Shown piece after piece: positions 52,701-61,676 of a DNA stretch of 64,000 nucleotides. Under the pieces are notes generated by a model. It did no database searches. It saw only the letters and a list, made by a program, of their open reading frames with translations, and had not been told where the DNA came from. The DNA is from Oligoflexus sp. (GTDB taxonomy: Bacteria; Bdellovibrionota_B; Oligoflexia; Oligoflexales; Oligoflexaceae). Where the stretch lies: the NCBI RefSeq assembly GCF_035712445.1, contig NZ_DASTAT010000066.1, forward strand, positions 1-64,000, in the 5' to 3' direction. Position numbers and translations under genes: made by a program. Numbering within the stretch: position 1 is the first letter of the stretch; each line of letters opens with the position of its first letter.

Positions 52701-53951
52701 TCAGTGTTTGTCAAAGCACTGAATGACTTCATTGCGGGTAAAGTGCCGGCTGTTGCATTTCTTGCAAACGTACTTGGCGCCATCGCGATAGAACTTCTCT
52801 TCCCCATCGCGATTCCTTCCGGTCTTGACGGACTGCATGGCTTTTTCCGCAGCTGCCGCTTCGATGTCGGCTGTGGTCAACGTCGGCCCGTTTTCCGCTG
52901 GAGCCGCGCCCTCCTGCTCGGCTTCGTGGCTGTCATAGCATTGGATGACTTCGGACTTCGTGAAGAGTTTTTTGTTGCAGATACGGCACACATACTTGGC
53001 GCCGTCGCGGAAGAATTTTTCGCCTTCGCTGCGAGCGGCCGCCCGCCGTGTCCGGCTCTGTTCCAGCGTCTCCTTGCCCTGAGGCGCCGGAGCTTCTTTC
53101 TTCGCCGGTTTTTCCTCGGCACCTGTGACCCAGACGTCTTCCTCGGGCTTATGCGCATCAAAGCAGGCCAAGACTTCGGTCCGGCCGAAGAACTTCGCAT
53201 TGCACTTTTTACAGACATACTTCGCGCCATCGCGGAAGAATTTTTCATCGCCTTCTTTTTTGGAGGCCACACCCGCTTTTTCCTGCTCCCGGTGGCGGTC
53301 ATAGCAGGCAATCGCTTCCTGATACTTTTTGTATTTCTGATGACAGCTATGACAGCGGTAGCTGTTCCCTTCTCTTTCAAATTTACTGCCTTCGGCGGGG
53401 TGGACGGGCGCTTCATCATGGCCAGGAACAGGCGCGTCCATCGCCGCTGCGTCCTCAGCCTGAGGCCGTCTGGCCTTGGGTGCTGGCGGTGCGGCGTCCT
53501 TGGGTTTTTTCGCGGCCGCTTTGGGAGGCGTGGGTGCTTCGCTGCGCGGAGCGGGGGTTTTCACCGGCGGGAGCTTATGTTCCCCACCGGCGAACGCAGC
53601 CAGATTTTTCAACTTTTCTTCCACGGTCTGCGTTTTTTTGTAGCGCGCCTCGGCATCTATTTTCTTCTGGATCTCATCCTTGCAGGTGCGGGCGCATTCC
53701 TTGGCCTGAATCATTTTTTCATAAACGCGTTTGCAGTAAGTGCAGCGGTAGACCTTGCCTGATTTCTCGCTTTTATCCTGTACCGCAGACTGATCCATAT
53801 AGCGTTTGATGCAGGCTTTTAAACAATTGTCGGCCTGGGCTTCGCTGCCGTAACGGGTGCCGCACATGCCGCAGATATAAAAGAGGCCCTGCTTGACGAC
53901 CCGCCGGACAGAGTTCTCTTTGTTTTTGTCGATGGCCCTGGGAAAAGCCAT
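52701..53951 (-). CDS. protein with six classical-type zinc fingers
   Basis: A 416-residue protein starting at the ATG with AAGGA upstream. It holds six fingers that all follow aromatic-x-C-x2-C-x12-C-x3-(C or H). Fingers 1 and 2 use four cysteines (C27, C30, C43, C47; C70, C73, C86, C90). Fingers 3-6 use three Cys and one His (C200-H220, C247-H267, C322-H342, C396-H416). Each has the hydrophobic core of TFIIIA fingers, such as Phe three residues after the second Cys and Val or Ile nine later. Fingers 4-6 share the module 'EKFFRDGAKYVC' and 'EVxxC(F/Y)DxH'. A Pro/Ala/Lys-rich linker spans about 125-190. No enzyme domain, signal peptide or membrane segment. It may bind DNA, RNA or protein. Confidence 0.82.
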   Translation of the reverse strand: MAFPRAIDKNKENSVRRVVKQGLFYICGMCGTRYGSEAQADNCLKACIKRYMDQSAVQDKSEKSGKVYRCTYCKRVYEKMIQAKECARTCKDEIQKKIDAEARYKKTQTVEEKLKNLAAFAGGEHKLPPVKTPAPRSEAPTPPKAAAKKPKDAAPPAPKARRPQAEDAAAMDAPVPGHDEAPVHPAEGSKFEREGNSYRCHSCHQKYKKYQEAIACYDRHREQEKAGVASKKEGDEKFFRDGAKYVCKKCNAKFFGRTEVLACFDAHKPEEDVWVTGAEEKPAKKEAPAPQGKETLEQSRTRRAAARSEGEKFFRDGAKYVCRICNKKLFTKSEVIQCYDSHEAEQEGAAPAENGPTLTTADIEAAAAEKAMQSVKTGRNRDGEEKFYRDGAKYVCKKCNSRHFTRNEVIQCFDKH

Positions 53952-54090
53952 GTTTTCTTCGTTCCTTAAAGGGATCAGCCCCCATCTCCCCATCGGCGGA
54001 TTTTGGGGGAAGTGAAGGGCGATTTCGTTCTCAGCCTGATAACTTTTTGTTTTTATTAAATATTTTACTTTATTAAAAATCAAAAACAAT

Positions 54091-54119
54091 TTGACATTAC
54101 CCAAATCGACGGCTATTTA
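54091..54119 (+). promoter_or_regulatory. candidate sigma-70 promoter for the small membrane protein
   Basis: A perfect TTGACA at 54091-54096 is followed after 17 bases by TATTTA. It lies at the edge of a very A/T-rich stretch (about 54040-54090) between the zinc-finger gene and the small membrane protein. Confidence 0.5.
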
Positions 54120-54155
54120 TGCCCTGTCAACACAACGGCTTTTGGCGAGGAACCC

Positions 54156-54365
54156 ATGAATTCCAAGGTTACATACCTTTCGAGCCGCAGTCTGGCGGCC
54201 TATGAAACCATGCTGATCGAAACTTTTGCGCAGCAGTATAAACGTGACACCCGCAAGCAGCGAATGAAGGTCCTCGGGATCTGGCTTGGCTTCACCGGCC
54301 TCGCGTTCCTGGCTTTGGCCTTGCCCCTGTTTATTCAAGACTTTTTGCGTATGCTCTGGCTCTGA
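54156..54365 (+). CDS. small single-pass membrane protein, unknown
   Basis: A 69-residue protein. The first 40 residues are polar and basic ('FAQQYKRDTRKQRMK'); one membrane helix follows at about 39-60 ('VLGIWLGFTGLAFLALALPL'). GAGGAA precedes the ATG. It is divergent from the zinc-finger gene and 59 bases upstream of the methyltransferase gene. No family recognised. Confidence 0.65.
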   Translation: MNSKVTYLSSRSLAAYETMLIETFAQQYKRDTRKQRMKVLGIWLGFTGLAFLALALPLFIQDFLRMLWL

Positions 54366-54424
54366 AGGTCCTGTACACTGGAAATCGCTCGCCTTATCGC
54401 GTGATGATGTCCAGGAGGATCCCC

Positions 54425-55276
54425 ATGAGCAAGAGCAAGACCGACCCCAAAAGCACCAATAAAATGAGCGATGAAAGTTACCTGCACGGCTATACCACGG
54501 TCGAGCAGGAACGCTTGCGTCATCAGGCTCGCTTCACCGAACAGAGCATCTATCGCAACATCGACCTCACGGGCGTCGACCGCCTCCTTGAGGTCGGCGT
54601 GGGCGTCGGAGCCCAGTCGGAAATCATCCTGCGCCGTTATCCCGAAATCAAAATCGTCGGCATTGATCAGAATGAAGCGCAGCTCGCCAGCGCTCAAAGG
54701 TCGCTGGATGCCATACCCTGGGCCAAGGGCCGATACGAGCTGCAGAAAATGGATGCCACCAGTATGGATTTCGAATCGCATACCTTTGATGGCGCCTTCA
54801 TCTGCTGGGTGCTTGAGCATGTTCCGACGCCCGAGCGCGTTTTAAGTGAAGTGCGGCGCGTCCTTAAAAAAGGCAGCCGCATCTTTGTCACCGAAGTGAT
54901 GAATCACTCCTTCTTCCTGGAGCCCTATTCACCGAATGTCTGGAAATACTGGATGGCGATGAACGACTTCCAGCATGAACAGACCGGCGATCCCTTCATC
55001 GGCGCCAAGCTCGGCAACCTTCTCCTGGCTCAGGGTTTTACTGACATTGACACCAAGGTCCACACCTGGCACTTCGACAACAGGAATCCGGATAAGAGAA
55101 AACTCTATATCGAATTCTGGACGACGCTGCTTTTGAGTGCGAAGGATCAGCTTTTGAATGCGAAGGTGATCGACGAGGAGACGCTGCAGCAGGCCCAGAA
55201 GGAATTGCGTCAGGTCGCCAAGGATCCTAACGCAGTCTTCTATTTTTCCTTCATGCAGGCGCAGGCCGTGCGCTGA
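54425..55276 (+). CDS. SAM-dependent methyltransferase
   Basis: A 283-residue class I methyltransferase. The ATG at 54425 has GGAGG six bases upstream. The SAM motif is 'LLEVGVGVGAQSEIIL', strand 2 ends 'KIVGIDQNEAQL', motif II is 'FDGAFICWVLEHVPTPERVL', and 'VRRVLKKGSRIFVTEV' follows. The C-terminal 110 residues are typical of small-molecule or quinone methyltransferases, but the substrate cannot be set. Nearby genes give no pathway clue. Confidence 0.82.
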   Translation: MSKSKTDPKSTNKMSDESYLHGYTTVEQERLRHQARFTEQSIYRNIDLTGVDRLLEVGVGVGAQSEIILRRYPEIKIVGIDQNEAQLASAQRSLDAIPWAKGRYELQKMDATSMDFESHTFDGAFICWVLEHVPTPERVLSEVRRVLKKGSRIFVTEVMNHSFFLEPYSPNVWKYWMAMNDFQHEQTGDPFIGAKLGNLLLAQGFTDIDTKVHTWHFDNRNPDKRKLYIEFWTTLLLSAKDQLLNAKVIDEETLQQAQKELRQVAKDPNAVFYFSFMQAQAVR

Positions 55277-55278
55277 AT

Positions 55279-56247
55279 TCAGGGCAGGCGGGCCATCACA
55301 GGCAGGTGGTCCGACACCAGGTCCCGATAGGATGGAATCATATTTTCCAGTTTCGGGATGGTGATGGGGTTCAGTTCCACGTTACGCGTACTGATCATGT
55401 GATCGAGCATGGGACGGCTCGGTGAAATAAAAGTATACTCACCGTTCAGGGCCAAAGGCTTGGTGTGGAACGTATAATTCTCCGGCTTATCCGTCCAGGG
55501 TTTGAAGACATTGAGTCCCGCCTGCCAGGTCACAAGTTCATTGAAGTCACCGAGCAGTGTCACCTGGGCTCCTGGAACCCGCGTCGTGAGATCGGCTACG
55601 TAGCCTTCAAGAGCTTTGTTGGCGGCCTCACGGCGCTGCTGGCTATCATCTTTTGTTGTGGCTTTCAAATGAACGGCGATCAGATAGACATCCTGTCCGG
55701 CGCGACTGCCGGTCTTGATTCGAAAATGAGCCTGCAGGGGTGGCCTTGGAAAACTGTAGTTCTGTTTGACGAAAAGAAGTTCCCAGTCCACCAGCTCCAG
55801 GTCGGCCTGCCGATAAATAAAGGCCAGTTTCTGATAGTCGTTCGGTCCATACTGATGCGGGGACAGCACGCCGCTGAAACCAGGCAGTTCATCCAAAAGC
55901 TGCTGAAAGGCGACTTCGCTCGCCACTTCCTCAAGCGCCATGACATCGACGTCCGTCTGCTTCACCACGTCGCTCGCAATATCCACCGCGCGATCCGACT
56001 TGGGAAAATTTTCAATGTTCCAGGTTCCGAATTCAAAGGTATTGGTATCTCCGAGCTGCGGAAGAATGGGCTCGCCATCGTCATCCATCGGAGCAGGCAA
56101 GGGAGTCGACGTTGGCGTCACGGGAGCAGGGGACGGCAAGGGCTGCTGTGCAGGGGCGTCCGGCAGATCAGGGCGTTTGGGCGTCGAGCCGGAATCGGTA
56201 CATGCAGTCAGCGCTATCAGCAGAAAAGAGAGGATGAATCTCTGCAT
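55279..56247 (-). CDS. EEP-family phosphodiesterase/nuclease lipoprotein
   Basis: A 322-residue lipoprotein with lipobox Leu-Thr-Ala-Cys, started at an ATG with AAGGAA upstream. A Pro-rich linker precedes an intact EEP domain: 'FEFGTWNIENFPKSD', 'VMALEEVASE' with the metal Glu, 'VYLIAVHLKA', 'TLLGDFNELV' and the closing 'VSDHLPVMARL'. These motifs cover the metal and catalytic sites, so it is probably active on nucleic acid or phosphodiesters outside the inner membrane. It contrasts with the degenerate paralog at 28188. The gene is divergent from the hydrolase at 56373. Confidence 0.88.
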   Translation of the reverse strand: MQRFILSFLLIALTACTDSGSTPKRPDLPDAPAQQPLPSPAPVTPTSTPLPAPMDDDGEPILPQLGDTNTFEFGTWNIENFPKSDRAVDIASDVVKQTDVDVMALEEVASEVAFQQLLDELPGFSGVLSPHQYGPNDYQKLAFIYRQADLELVDWELLFVKQNYSFPRPPLQAHFRIKTGSRAGQDVYLIAVHLKATTKDDSQQRREAANKALEGYVADLTTRVPGAQVTLLGDFNELVTWQAGLNVFKPWTDKPENYTFHTKPLALNGEYTFISPSRPMLDHMISTRNVELNPITIPKLENMIPSYRDLVSDHLPVMARLP

Positions 56248-56372
56248 AAAGGTTTCCTTGCACACGTTAAGTTCAGCGATTTCTTAGCACGAACGAGTGA
56301 TAATGGACAGTATATTTCTCAGTCAGGATCGTGCATGCTGAGTCAAAAAAATATTGAATACAGGGAGTTAAC

Positions 56373-57809
56373 TTGCGCACCATGGTGAAGAGTCGACGGG
56401 TCGACTCAAAGCTTCTCCTCCTGAGCATCATGCTGGGATCCTGGTTTTTACAGGGAAACAAGGCTGCTGCTGCTGCCGCACCCACGGTCAAACAGCCGGT
56501 GGATTGTCAGCTGCAGGGGGGCGAGTGGGCCCAGTGTCTGACGGTGGATGTCCCCGAAAATCGTAGTAAAAAAGAAAGCCGCACCCTTTCCCTTCATGTC
56601 GCCCTTTATAAAGCCCAGGCTCCTTCGAAAGATTATGCTCCTATTTATATGCTGGCAGGCGGCCCAGGTCAGGCGGCCACAGAGGGCTTTGTGCCTCTGC
56701 CGGAAACCTTTCGTCGGCTGCGGCAGCATCACGATATTATTTTGATCGATCAAAGGGGTACCGGCTCCAGCCATCCTTTGCGCTGTATGCGGGACACGGA
56801 TCCGAAATGGGATCTGCTATTTAATGAAGATCTGGCGCTGGAACACAGCAAAAAATGTGTCGAACGTTTGCGGGCCGATACGGATCTGACCGCATACACC
56901 ACCGATGCGGCGGCCCATGATCTGGAGGCCGTGCGACAGACACTCGGTCATAAGAAAATCATACTCTTCGGTGTTTCCTATGGAACGAGGCTTGCGCTGC
57001 GCTATCTTGCGCTTTATCCCGATGCCGTCGCGAAACAGATTCTGGAAGGCGTGCTGCCGCCTTCGGTGAATTTCATTCGGGAAAGGCAGGCCGCAGCGGA
57101 AAGTCTTCAGGGCATCGCCGCGCTTTGCCGCAAGGATCCCGATTGCCAGGCTTGGGGTGACCCATGGGAGCACTATCAGAAATTAAAGCTCGCCTGGGCG
57201 CGAAATCCCAAGGTGAAGGTGATGGACCCGCGTTCGGGAGCCATGAAGGAAGTCGTTCTACGTCCGCAGCACATCGAATCGGGCATCAACAGCCTTCTCT
57301 ATCATCCCCTTGATATGTCGATCGTCCCTCAGGTCCTTTACGAGGCGCAGGCTGGGAACCTCGGGCCGCTGCTGGCGAAAGCACTGAGTTCCGATAGCGG
57401 CATTTATGATGGTCTTTATTATCTTCTGGTCTGCGCCGAGGATATGCGCGATCTCGGAACGCCACTGACTGATTCGCAAAAAATTATAGCGAAGATGTGC
57501 AGCTTTCTGCCGGATACCACGCTGCCCAAAGATTTTCGCGTGCAGCCCCTGAGCCAGGTCCCTACGCTTTATCTTTCCGGTGGTCTGGATCCTGTCACCC
57601 CTCCGCGTTATGTGGAAAGCCTCAAGGCATCGTTGCCGCAGTCCACGCATCTTATCCTGCCCGACTATGGGCATAACATCAGTTATGTGAGCTGCGTTCA
57701 GGATGCGATGATTGAATTCATTGGATCGGACAAGGCTCAGATCACGCCGCCGGAGTGCCTCAAAAAAATGAGAGGCCTGCATTTTTTCAAGGGAGCGCCG
57801 AAGACATGA
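56373..57809 (+). CDS. secreted alpha/beta hydrolase (proline iminopeptidase/TAP-like)
   Basis: A 478-residue protein starting at a TTG with GGGAG five bases upstream. A signal peptide with an Ala-rich end is followed by 'APIYMLAGGPGQAATEGF', 'IILIDQRGTGSSHPL', nucleophile Ser in 'ILFGVSYGTRLALRYL', Asp in 'LYLSGGLDPVTPPRY' and His in 'PDYGHNISYVS'. The last part matches the TAP-like C-terminal domain, and Cys residues suggest disulfides. Family members release N-terminal residues from peptides. The stop overlaps the ATG of the ABC ATPase gene, so it is cotranscribed with a NatAB-like exporter. Confidence 0.85.
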   Translation: MRTMVKSRRVDSKLLLLSIMLGSWFLQGNKAAAAAAPTVKQPVDCQLQGGEWAQCLTVDVPENRSKKESRTLSLHVALYKAQAPSKDYAPIYMLAGGPGQAATEGFVPLPETFRRLRQHHDIILIDQRGTGSSHPLRCMRDTDPKWDLLFNEDLALEHSKKCVERLRADTDLTAYTTDAAAHDLEAVRQTLGHKKIILFGVSYGTRLALRYLALYPDAVAKQILEGVLPPSVNFIRERQAAAESLQGIAALCRKDPDCQAWGDPWEHYQKLKLAWARNPKVKVMDPRSGAMKEVVLRPQHIESGINSLLYHPLDMSIVPQVLYEAQAGNLGPLLAKALSSDSGIYDGLYYLLVCAEDMRDLGTPLTDSQKIIAKMCSFLPDTTLPKDFRVQPLSQVPTLYLSGGLDPVTPPRYVESLKASLPQSTHLILPDYGHNISYVSCVQDAMIEFIGSDKAQITPPECLKKMRGLHFFKGAPKT

Positions 57810-58537
57810 TCGAAGTCAAAGAGCTGAAAAAATCCTTCGGCAAGGTGGAGGCTGTGCGTTCCGTCAGCTTTCATGCCGAGGATGGACAGATCACAGGTCT
57901 TCTGGGTGATAACGGTGCCGGCAAAACCACAACAATTCGCATGCTGGCCGGGACTCTGACGCCGGATGCGGGTGTCATTCATCTCGATCAAAAACCTTTG
58001 GCCGTTTATGATCGCCAGCAGCGTCGCAGCATCGGCATTCTGTCCGATGCCAAGGGCCTTTATGAAAGACTCTCGACTCGCGAGAACATGGCCTATTACG
58101 GGCAGCTCATGGGACTTTCCGGGGCGAAGCTGGAGGCAGGTCTTGATCGAGCCCGAAGGCTTTTGGATCTGGACGATATTCTGGACCGACGCGTCCAGGG
58201 ATTTTCCACAGGCCAGCGCATGAAGGTGCTTTTGGGTCGTCTTCTCGTCTATCAGCCGAAGAATTTGATCCTGGATGAACCCAGCTCAGGCCTTGACGTT
58301 CGTGCCACACGGAAATTAAGAGCGATCCTGTCCCGTCTTCGCGATGAAGGGCATTGCCTCGTTTTTTCGAGCCACATCATGCAGGAGGTCGAGCTTCTCT
58401 GCGATTCGGTGATCGTGATGCATGATGGAAGGTCTTTGGGTCAGGCTCCGGTGGGTGAATGGAACGCCCGGGCTGGTGTCGACAAATTTGAAGATGCATT
58501 CGTCGCTGCGATCGAAGGAGGTCAGTATGCTCCGTGA
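57806..58537 (+). CDS. ABC transporter ATP-binding protein (NatA-like)
   Basis: A 243-residue ATPase. The ATG overlaps the stop of the upstream hydrolase gene. Walker A is 'GDNGAGKTTTIRML', the signature is degenerate, 'FSTGQRMKVLLGRLL', as is usual for the Nat group, and Walker B is 'NLILDEPSSGLD'. The switch His lies in 'VFSSHIMQEVE'. It pairs with the permease that follows with an 11-base overlap. NatAB exports sodium ions in Bacillus; this one is only similar in layout. Confidence 0.92.
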   Translation: MIEVKELKKSFGKVEAVRSVSFHAEDGQITGLLGDNGAGKTTTIRMLAGTLTPDAGVIHLDQKPLAVYDRQQRRSIGILSDAKGLYERLSTRENMAYYGQLMGLSGAKLEAGLDRARRLLDLDDILDRRVQGFSTGQRMKVLLGRLLVYQPKNLILDEPSSGLDVRATRKLRAILSRLRDEGHCLVFSSHIMQEVELLCDSVIVMHDGRSLGQAPVGEWNARAGVDKFEDAFVAAIEGGQYAP

Positions 58538-59702
58538 TATTGGGATTGTGATTCGCAAGGAACTGCTCGATCTGTCCCGCGATCGCCGCACCCTGCGTTC
58601 GATGGCCGGTATTCTTTTGGGTATGCCGCTGGTTTATGTGGTCTTGATTGGCGTTCTTCTTTCGCAAATGAAAGAGAACATGGAACGCACGGTTCAGGCC
58701 GGGGTCGTAGGTTGCGTGCATGCGCAAAGCATCTGCGATTTCCTGCGGGAAAATCGGGTGGACGTCACGGCGCTGGAAAAGGTGGATACGGGCCTCATTT
58801 CGAACCGAAAGCTTGATGTCATCATGCATCTGCCGGACGATTATGAAAGTGCGCTGCTCGATTTTCGGCGGCCCAAAATCGGTCTTTGGTATGATGAGGT
58901 CGAGGATAAATCAAGTTCCGCCATCAAAAGGATGGGCCTTCTCCTGGAACGCTGGCAGATCGGTCTCGGCTATCGGCGAGCCATCCTGCGCGGGGTTGAT
59001 CCTGCGACGCTGAAGCCGCTGCAGATTGAAGCCAGCTCCATCAAACCGGAAAAAGGTTTCAGCTATGGCTGGGTCCAGCTCTTCATGTCCTCTCTTCTGA
59101 TGTCCTGCTTTCTGGGAACCTATCATCTGGCTGTCGACAGTGTCGCTGGTGAAAAGGAAAGAAATACCCTGGAATCCCTGATGCAAACAGCGACGCCTCG
59201 TACGGCGTTCATGCTCGGGAAATGGCTGAGCCTGTCGCTGGTCGGGTCGCTTGCACTTCTGACGTCGGCGCTGATGTTCAAGCTTTTAGTGGAAGCCAAG
59301 CCGCTGCAAAACTTCCTGGGCATGGCGTCGGAACTTTCCTGGGATTTTATTGGCAAGAGTCTTTTGATCTGCATTCCGCTCATTCTGATGACGACGAGTC
59401 TTCAATTCATGATCGGCACGCTTTCACGTTCCGTCAAAGAGGCTCAAACCTATGCCAGTCTTCTTTCCATTGTGGGTATTCTGCCGGCTTCCTTCGCCAA
59501 CGTGCTGGAGAAAATGCCGAATGCCCAGTGGTTTCCGAGCCTCGGGCAGACGCTGACCATGCTGCGTTTGGGTAAAGAGCAGCCAGTCAATTGGCTGGCC
59601 TGCCTCGTTGCCAGCGGTGCAACTCTGCTCGTGGCGGGAATTTTTCTGCTGGTCGTCTATCGAGCCTTTCATAATGAAAAGCTGTTTCGTTCAGGAACCT
59701 GA
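58527..59702 (+). CDS. ABC-2 permease (NatB-like)
   Basis: A 391-residue permease. GGAGG sits just before the ATG, which is inside the ATPase gene's end. An N-terminal 'IGIVIRKELLDLSRDRRTL' leads into the first membrane helix, then an extracytoplasmic part to about residue 180 and five more helices ('MSSLLMSCFLGTYHLA', 'LVGSLALLTSALMFKLLV'). 'AGEKERNTLESLMQTATPRTAFMLGKW' holds the conserved coupling motif of the NatB/ABC-2 group. The pair probably exports ions or a small molecule. Confidence 0.88.
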   Translation: MLRDIGIVIRKELLDLSRDRRTLRSMAGILLGMPLVYVVLIGVLLSQMKENMERTVQAGVVGCVHAQSICDFLRENRVDVTALEKVDTGLISNRKLDVIMHLPDDYESALLDFRRPKIGLWYDEVEDKSSSAIKRMGLLLERWQIGLGYRRAILRGVDPATLKPLQIEASSIKPEKGFSYGWVQLFMSSLLMSCFLGTYHLAVDSVAGEKERNTLESLMQTATPRTAFMLGKWLSLSLVGSLALLTSALMFKLLVEAKPLQNFLGMASELSWDFIGKSLLICIPLILMTTSLQFMIGTLSRSVKEAQTYASLLSIVGILPASFANVLEKMPNAQWFPSLGQTLTMLRLGKEQPVNWLACLVASGATLLVAGIFLLVVYRAFHNEKLFRSGT

Positions 59703-59751
59703 CTGAGTAAGATCCATGGTGCGCCGTCCCACAAAGTAAGTAAGGTGGCCC

Positions 59752-60291
59752 ATGACAAAACACAAGACTTCCCTGGAACCTCTCGGCGAAGATTGGCAGG
59801 AAATTCGTCTGCCTTTCGCCAACCTTGTTCGCTCCTTCGTTTCTGGCGACCCGCATGGCGATCGCATCCGTGTGCGCTATTATAAAACCAAGGACAAGGA
59901 TGTCCTCATGGGCCGCATCTGGTTTGGTCCTGGTGCGGAAGGCCCTCCGGGTCATACGCATGGCGGGGCCCAGGCTGCGGCGATCGATGAGATCTGTGGT
60001 GGGGCCGTATGGGCCCATGGCTATAAAGTGGTCGCCTTGAATCTGGAAACGGATTTCGGCACATTTGTTCCCTTGAATACGGAACTCGTTCTGCATGGCA
60101 GCATCACCAAGCGTGAAGGCCGCAAGATCTTTACGGAAGGCCGTATCGAGGATCTGAATGGTCGCGTTCTTTCGAAAGGCCGGGTGCTGTTTTTGGAATT
60201 GAACGAAGAGCAGATCGCCAAACTTTCCGGTTTCACCGGTGGACTCGAGCTGCCGTCCGAAGTTCTGCCTCCTAAAAAAGACGAGATCTGA
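59752..60291 (+). CDS. PaaI-like hotdog thioesterase
   Basis: A 179-residue hotdog-fold protein. 'GPPGHTHGGAQAAAIDEICG' matches the PaaI/YbgC-like region where the Asp/Glu near the helix acts on acyl-CoA. 'LETDFGTFVPLNTELVL' and 'GRVLSKGRVLFL' make the strands. It likely hydrolyses an acyl-CoA or aromatic-CoA; no CoA pathway is next to it. AAGGTGG precedes the ATG. Its end lies 13 bases before the next hydrolase start. Confidence 0.82.
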   Translation: MTKHKTSLEPLGEDWQEIRLPFANLVRSFVSGDPHGDRIRVRYYKTKDKDVLMGRIWFGPGAEGPPGHTHGGAQAAAIDEICGGAVWAHGYKVVALNLETDFGTFVPLNTELVLHGSITKREGRKIFTEGRIEDLNGRVLSKGRVLFLELNEEQIAKLSGFTGGLELPSEVLPPKKDEI

Positions 60292-60304
60292 AGGGAAAAC
60301 ACGC

Positions 60305-61159
60305 ATGTTTGTTGGAAGCCTGAGTCTGACCGTCACGGATCCCAAAAAAAATGTAAACTTCCCGGCTCTCATTTTTTATCCGACAGCCACAGCTTCCAGC
60401 CCCGTGAACTTTGGCCCTTATCCCATGGATCTGGCTTTGAATGCCCAGGTCCAGGGTGAACATTGCCCGCTGATCGTGATTTCCCACGGATCGGGCAGCA
60501 CCCCGCTCGTGTATCGAAACCTCGCCACTTTCCTTGCAAGACAGGGCTTTGTCGTGGCAATGCCCGAGCATCCGGGCAACAATCGCAGTGATAACAGCCT
60601 GGATGGAACCGTCGCGAACCTTGAGCAAAGGCCGCGGCATCTGCGCCTCACCATGGATGCGGTGCTTTCCGATCCCCGTTTCACGCCGCATGTGGACGCG
60701 CATCATGTGGCCCTCATCGGCCATTCGCTCGGCGCTTATACAGCCCTCGCACTGGCCGGAGCCCAGCCCTGGTCAGGCCTTGGGCAAAGGATCGAAGTCG
60801 AGGCGGATTCACGTATTCAGGCCCTGGTCCTCCTGGCTCCCGTGGCTTCCTTCTTTTCTCCGAACGATTCCCTGCGCAACGTGCACGTGCCGATCCTCAT
60901 GTTTGCCGGCACCGAGGATCGCATGACTCCGAAGTGGCAATCGCAGCTCATCCTTGACCTCGTCCCTGGACGCGATCAGGTTATTTTTCACGCAATCGCC
61001 CATGCCGGGCACTATTCGTTTCTGAGCCCCTTCCCTCCGGCCATGAAACGCCCTGATTTTCCTCCGTCACAGGATCCCCCGGGATTTGACCGCGAACGTT
61101 TTCATGACGAGATGCATGAAACGATTCGCAGCTTTCTTCACACGCAGCTGGGTCTATGA
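60305..61159 (+). CDS. alpha/beta hydrolase (PAF-acetylhydrolase/dienelactone hydrolase-like)
   Basis: A 284-residue cytoplasmic hydrolase. The ATG at 60305 has AAGGGA upstream. The nucleophile Ser is in 'LIGHSLGAYTALAL', the Asp in 'FAGTEDRMTP' and the His in 'AIAHAGHYSFL'. 'CPLIVISHGSGSTPLVYRNL' forms the oxyanion region, and 'FLARQGFVVAMPEHPGNN' follows. It fits the platelet-activating-factor acetylhydrolase-like group. It is probably cotranscribed with the thioesterase. The substrate is unknown. Confidence 0.82.
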   Translation: MFVGSLSLTVTDPKKNVNFPALIFYPTATASSPVNFGPYPMDLALNAQVQGEHCPLIVISHGSGSTPLVYRNLATFLARQGFVVAMPEHPGNNRSDNSLDGTVANLEQRPRHLRLTMDAVLSDPRFTPHVDAHHVALIGHSLGAYTALALAGAQPWSGLGQRIEVEADSRIQALVLLAPVASFFSPNDSLRNVHVPILMFAGTEDRMTPKWQSQLILDLVPGRDQVIFHAIAHAGHYSFLSPFPPAMKRPDFPPSQDPPGFDRERFHDEMHETIRSFLHTQLGL

Positions 61160-61537
61160 AACCGTGCACTGACGGAAGACCTGGACTGAGACGGGTTTAT
61201 CCAGACCATAGCCCATGATGATGGAAAGCCCCGTATAGGTGCAGCGAACAGTGGGATAAAGGTCCAGCGTGAACTTGAAGGCGGAGGCATGATAGGCCCC
61301 GTAAAGGCCGCTGCAGTCGCCTCCCAGGGGGACCAGGAAGTCGAGTTTCACATCGCTGAGATCTGTGGGCTTGATAAGGGCGGCATCAACTTTCGCGACC
61401 TTGGCGATCTGGGGAATCATCAAGGCTTTGAGGTCATCCTGGGCCAGATTCACAAGGCTGCAGGCGGAGGCTGCGGGTGCGAGGGAAAGCGAACCTAGAA
61501 CGGATCCAGTCAGGACAATCCAGCTTGCCTTTGTCAT
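61154..61537 (-). CDS. small secreted protein, unknown
   Basis: A 127-residue protein with a signal peptide ending near 'APAASA'. The mature region has Cys residues ('CSLVN', 'GDCSGLYG', 'RCTYTG', 'RQCTVS') and beta-like strands; two disulfides are likely. GGGAGA precedes the ATG. The stop overlaps the convergent hydrolase stop region by six bases. No family recognised. The gap to the nfu-like gene holds an inverted repeat (CCCAACCA at 61617, TGGTTGGG at 61660). Confidence 0.65.
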   Translation of the reverse strand: MTKASWIVLTGSVLGSLSLAPAASACSLVNLAQDDLKALMIPQIAKVAKVDAALIKPTDLSDVKLDFLVPLGGDCSGLYGAYHASAFKFTLDLYPTVRCTYTGLSIIMGYGLDKPVSVQVFRQCTVS

Positions 61538-61676
61538 GAACGTATCTCCCGAAATAAGTTTACTTGTTTCCTGAGAGAGACGCTAACATTCGCAAGCGAA
61601 GGGGGCAATGGCGCGTCCCAACCATGACGAAAGTGGTTTTCGCGCCGCGATGATGAGGCTGGTTGGGAGCGTGGTG

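Noticed and set aside
61617..61667. CCCAACCA/TGGTTGGG inverted repeat after the nfu-like gene
   Set aside because: The loop is 35 bases, there is no T run, and no clear role could be argued. It is mentioned only in the neighbour's entry.
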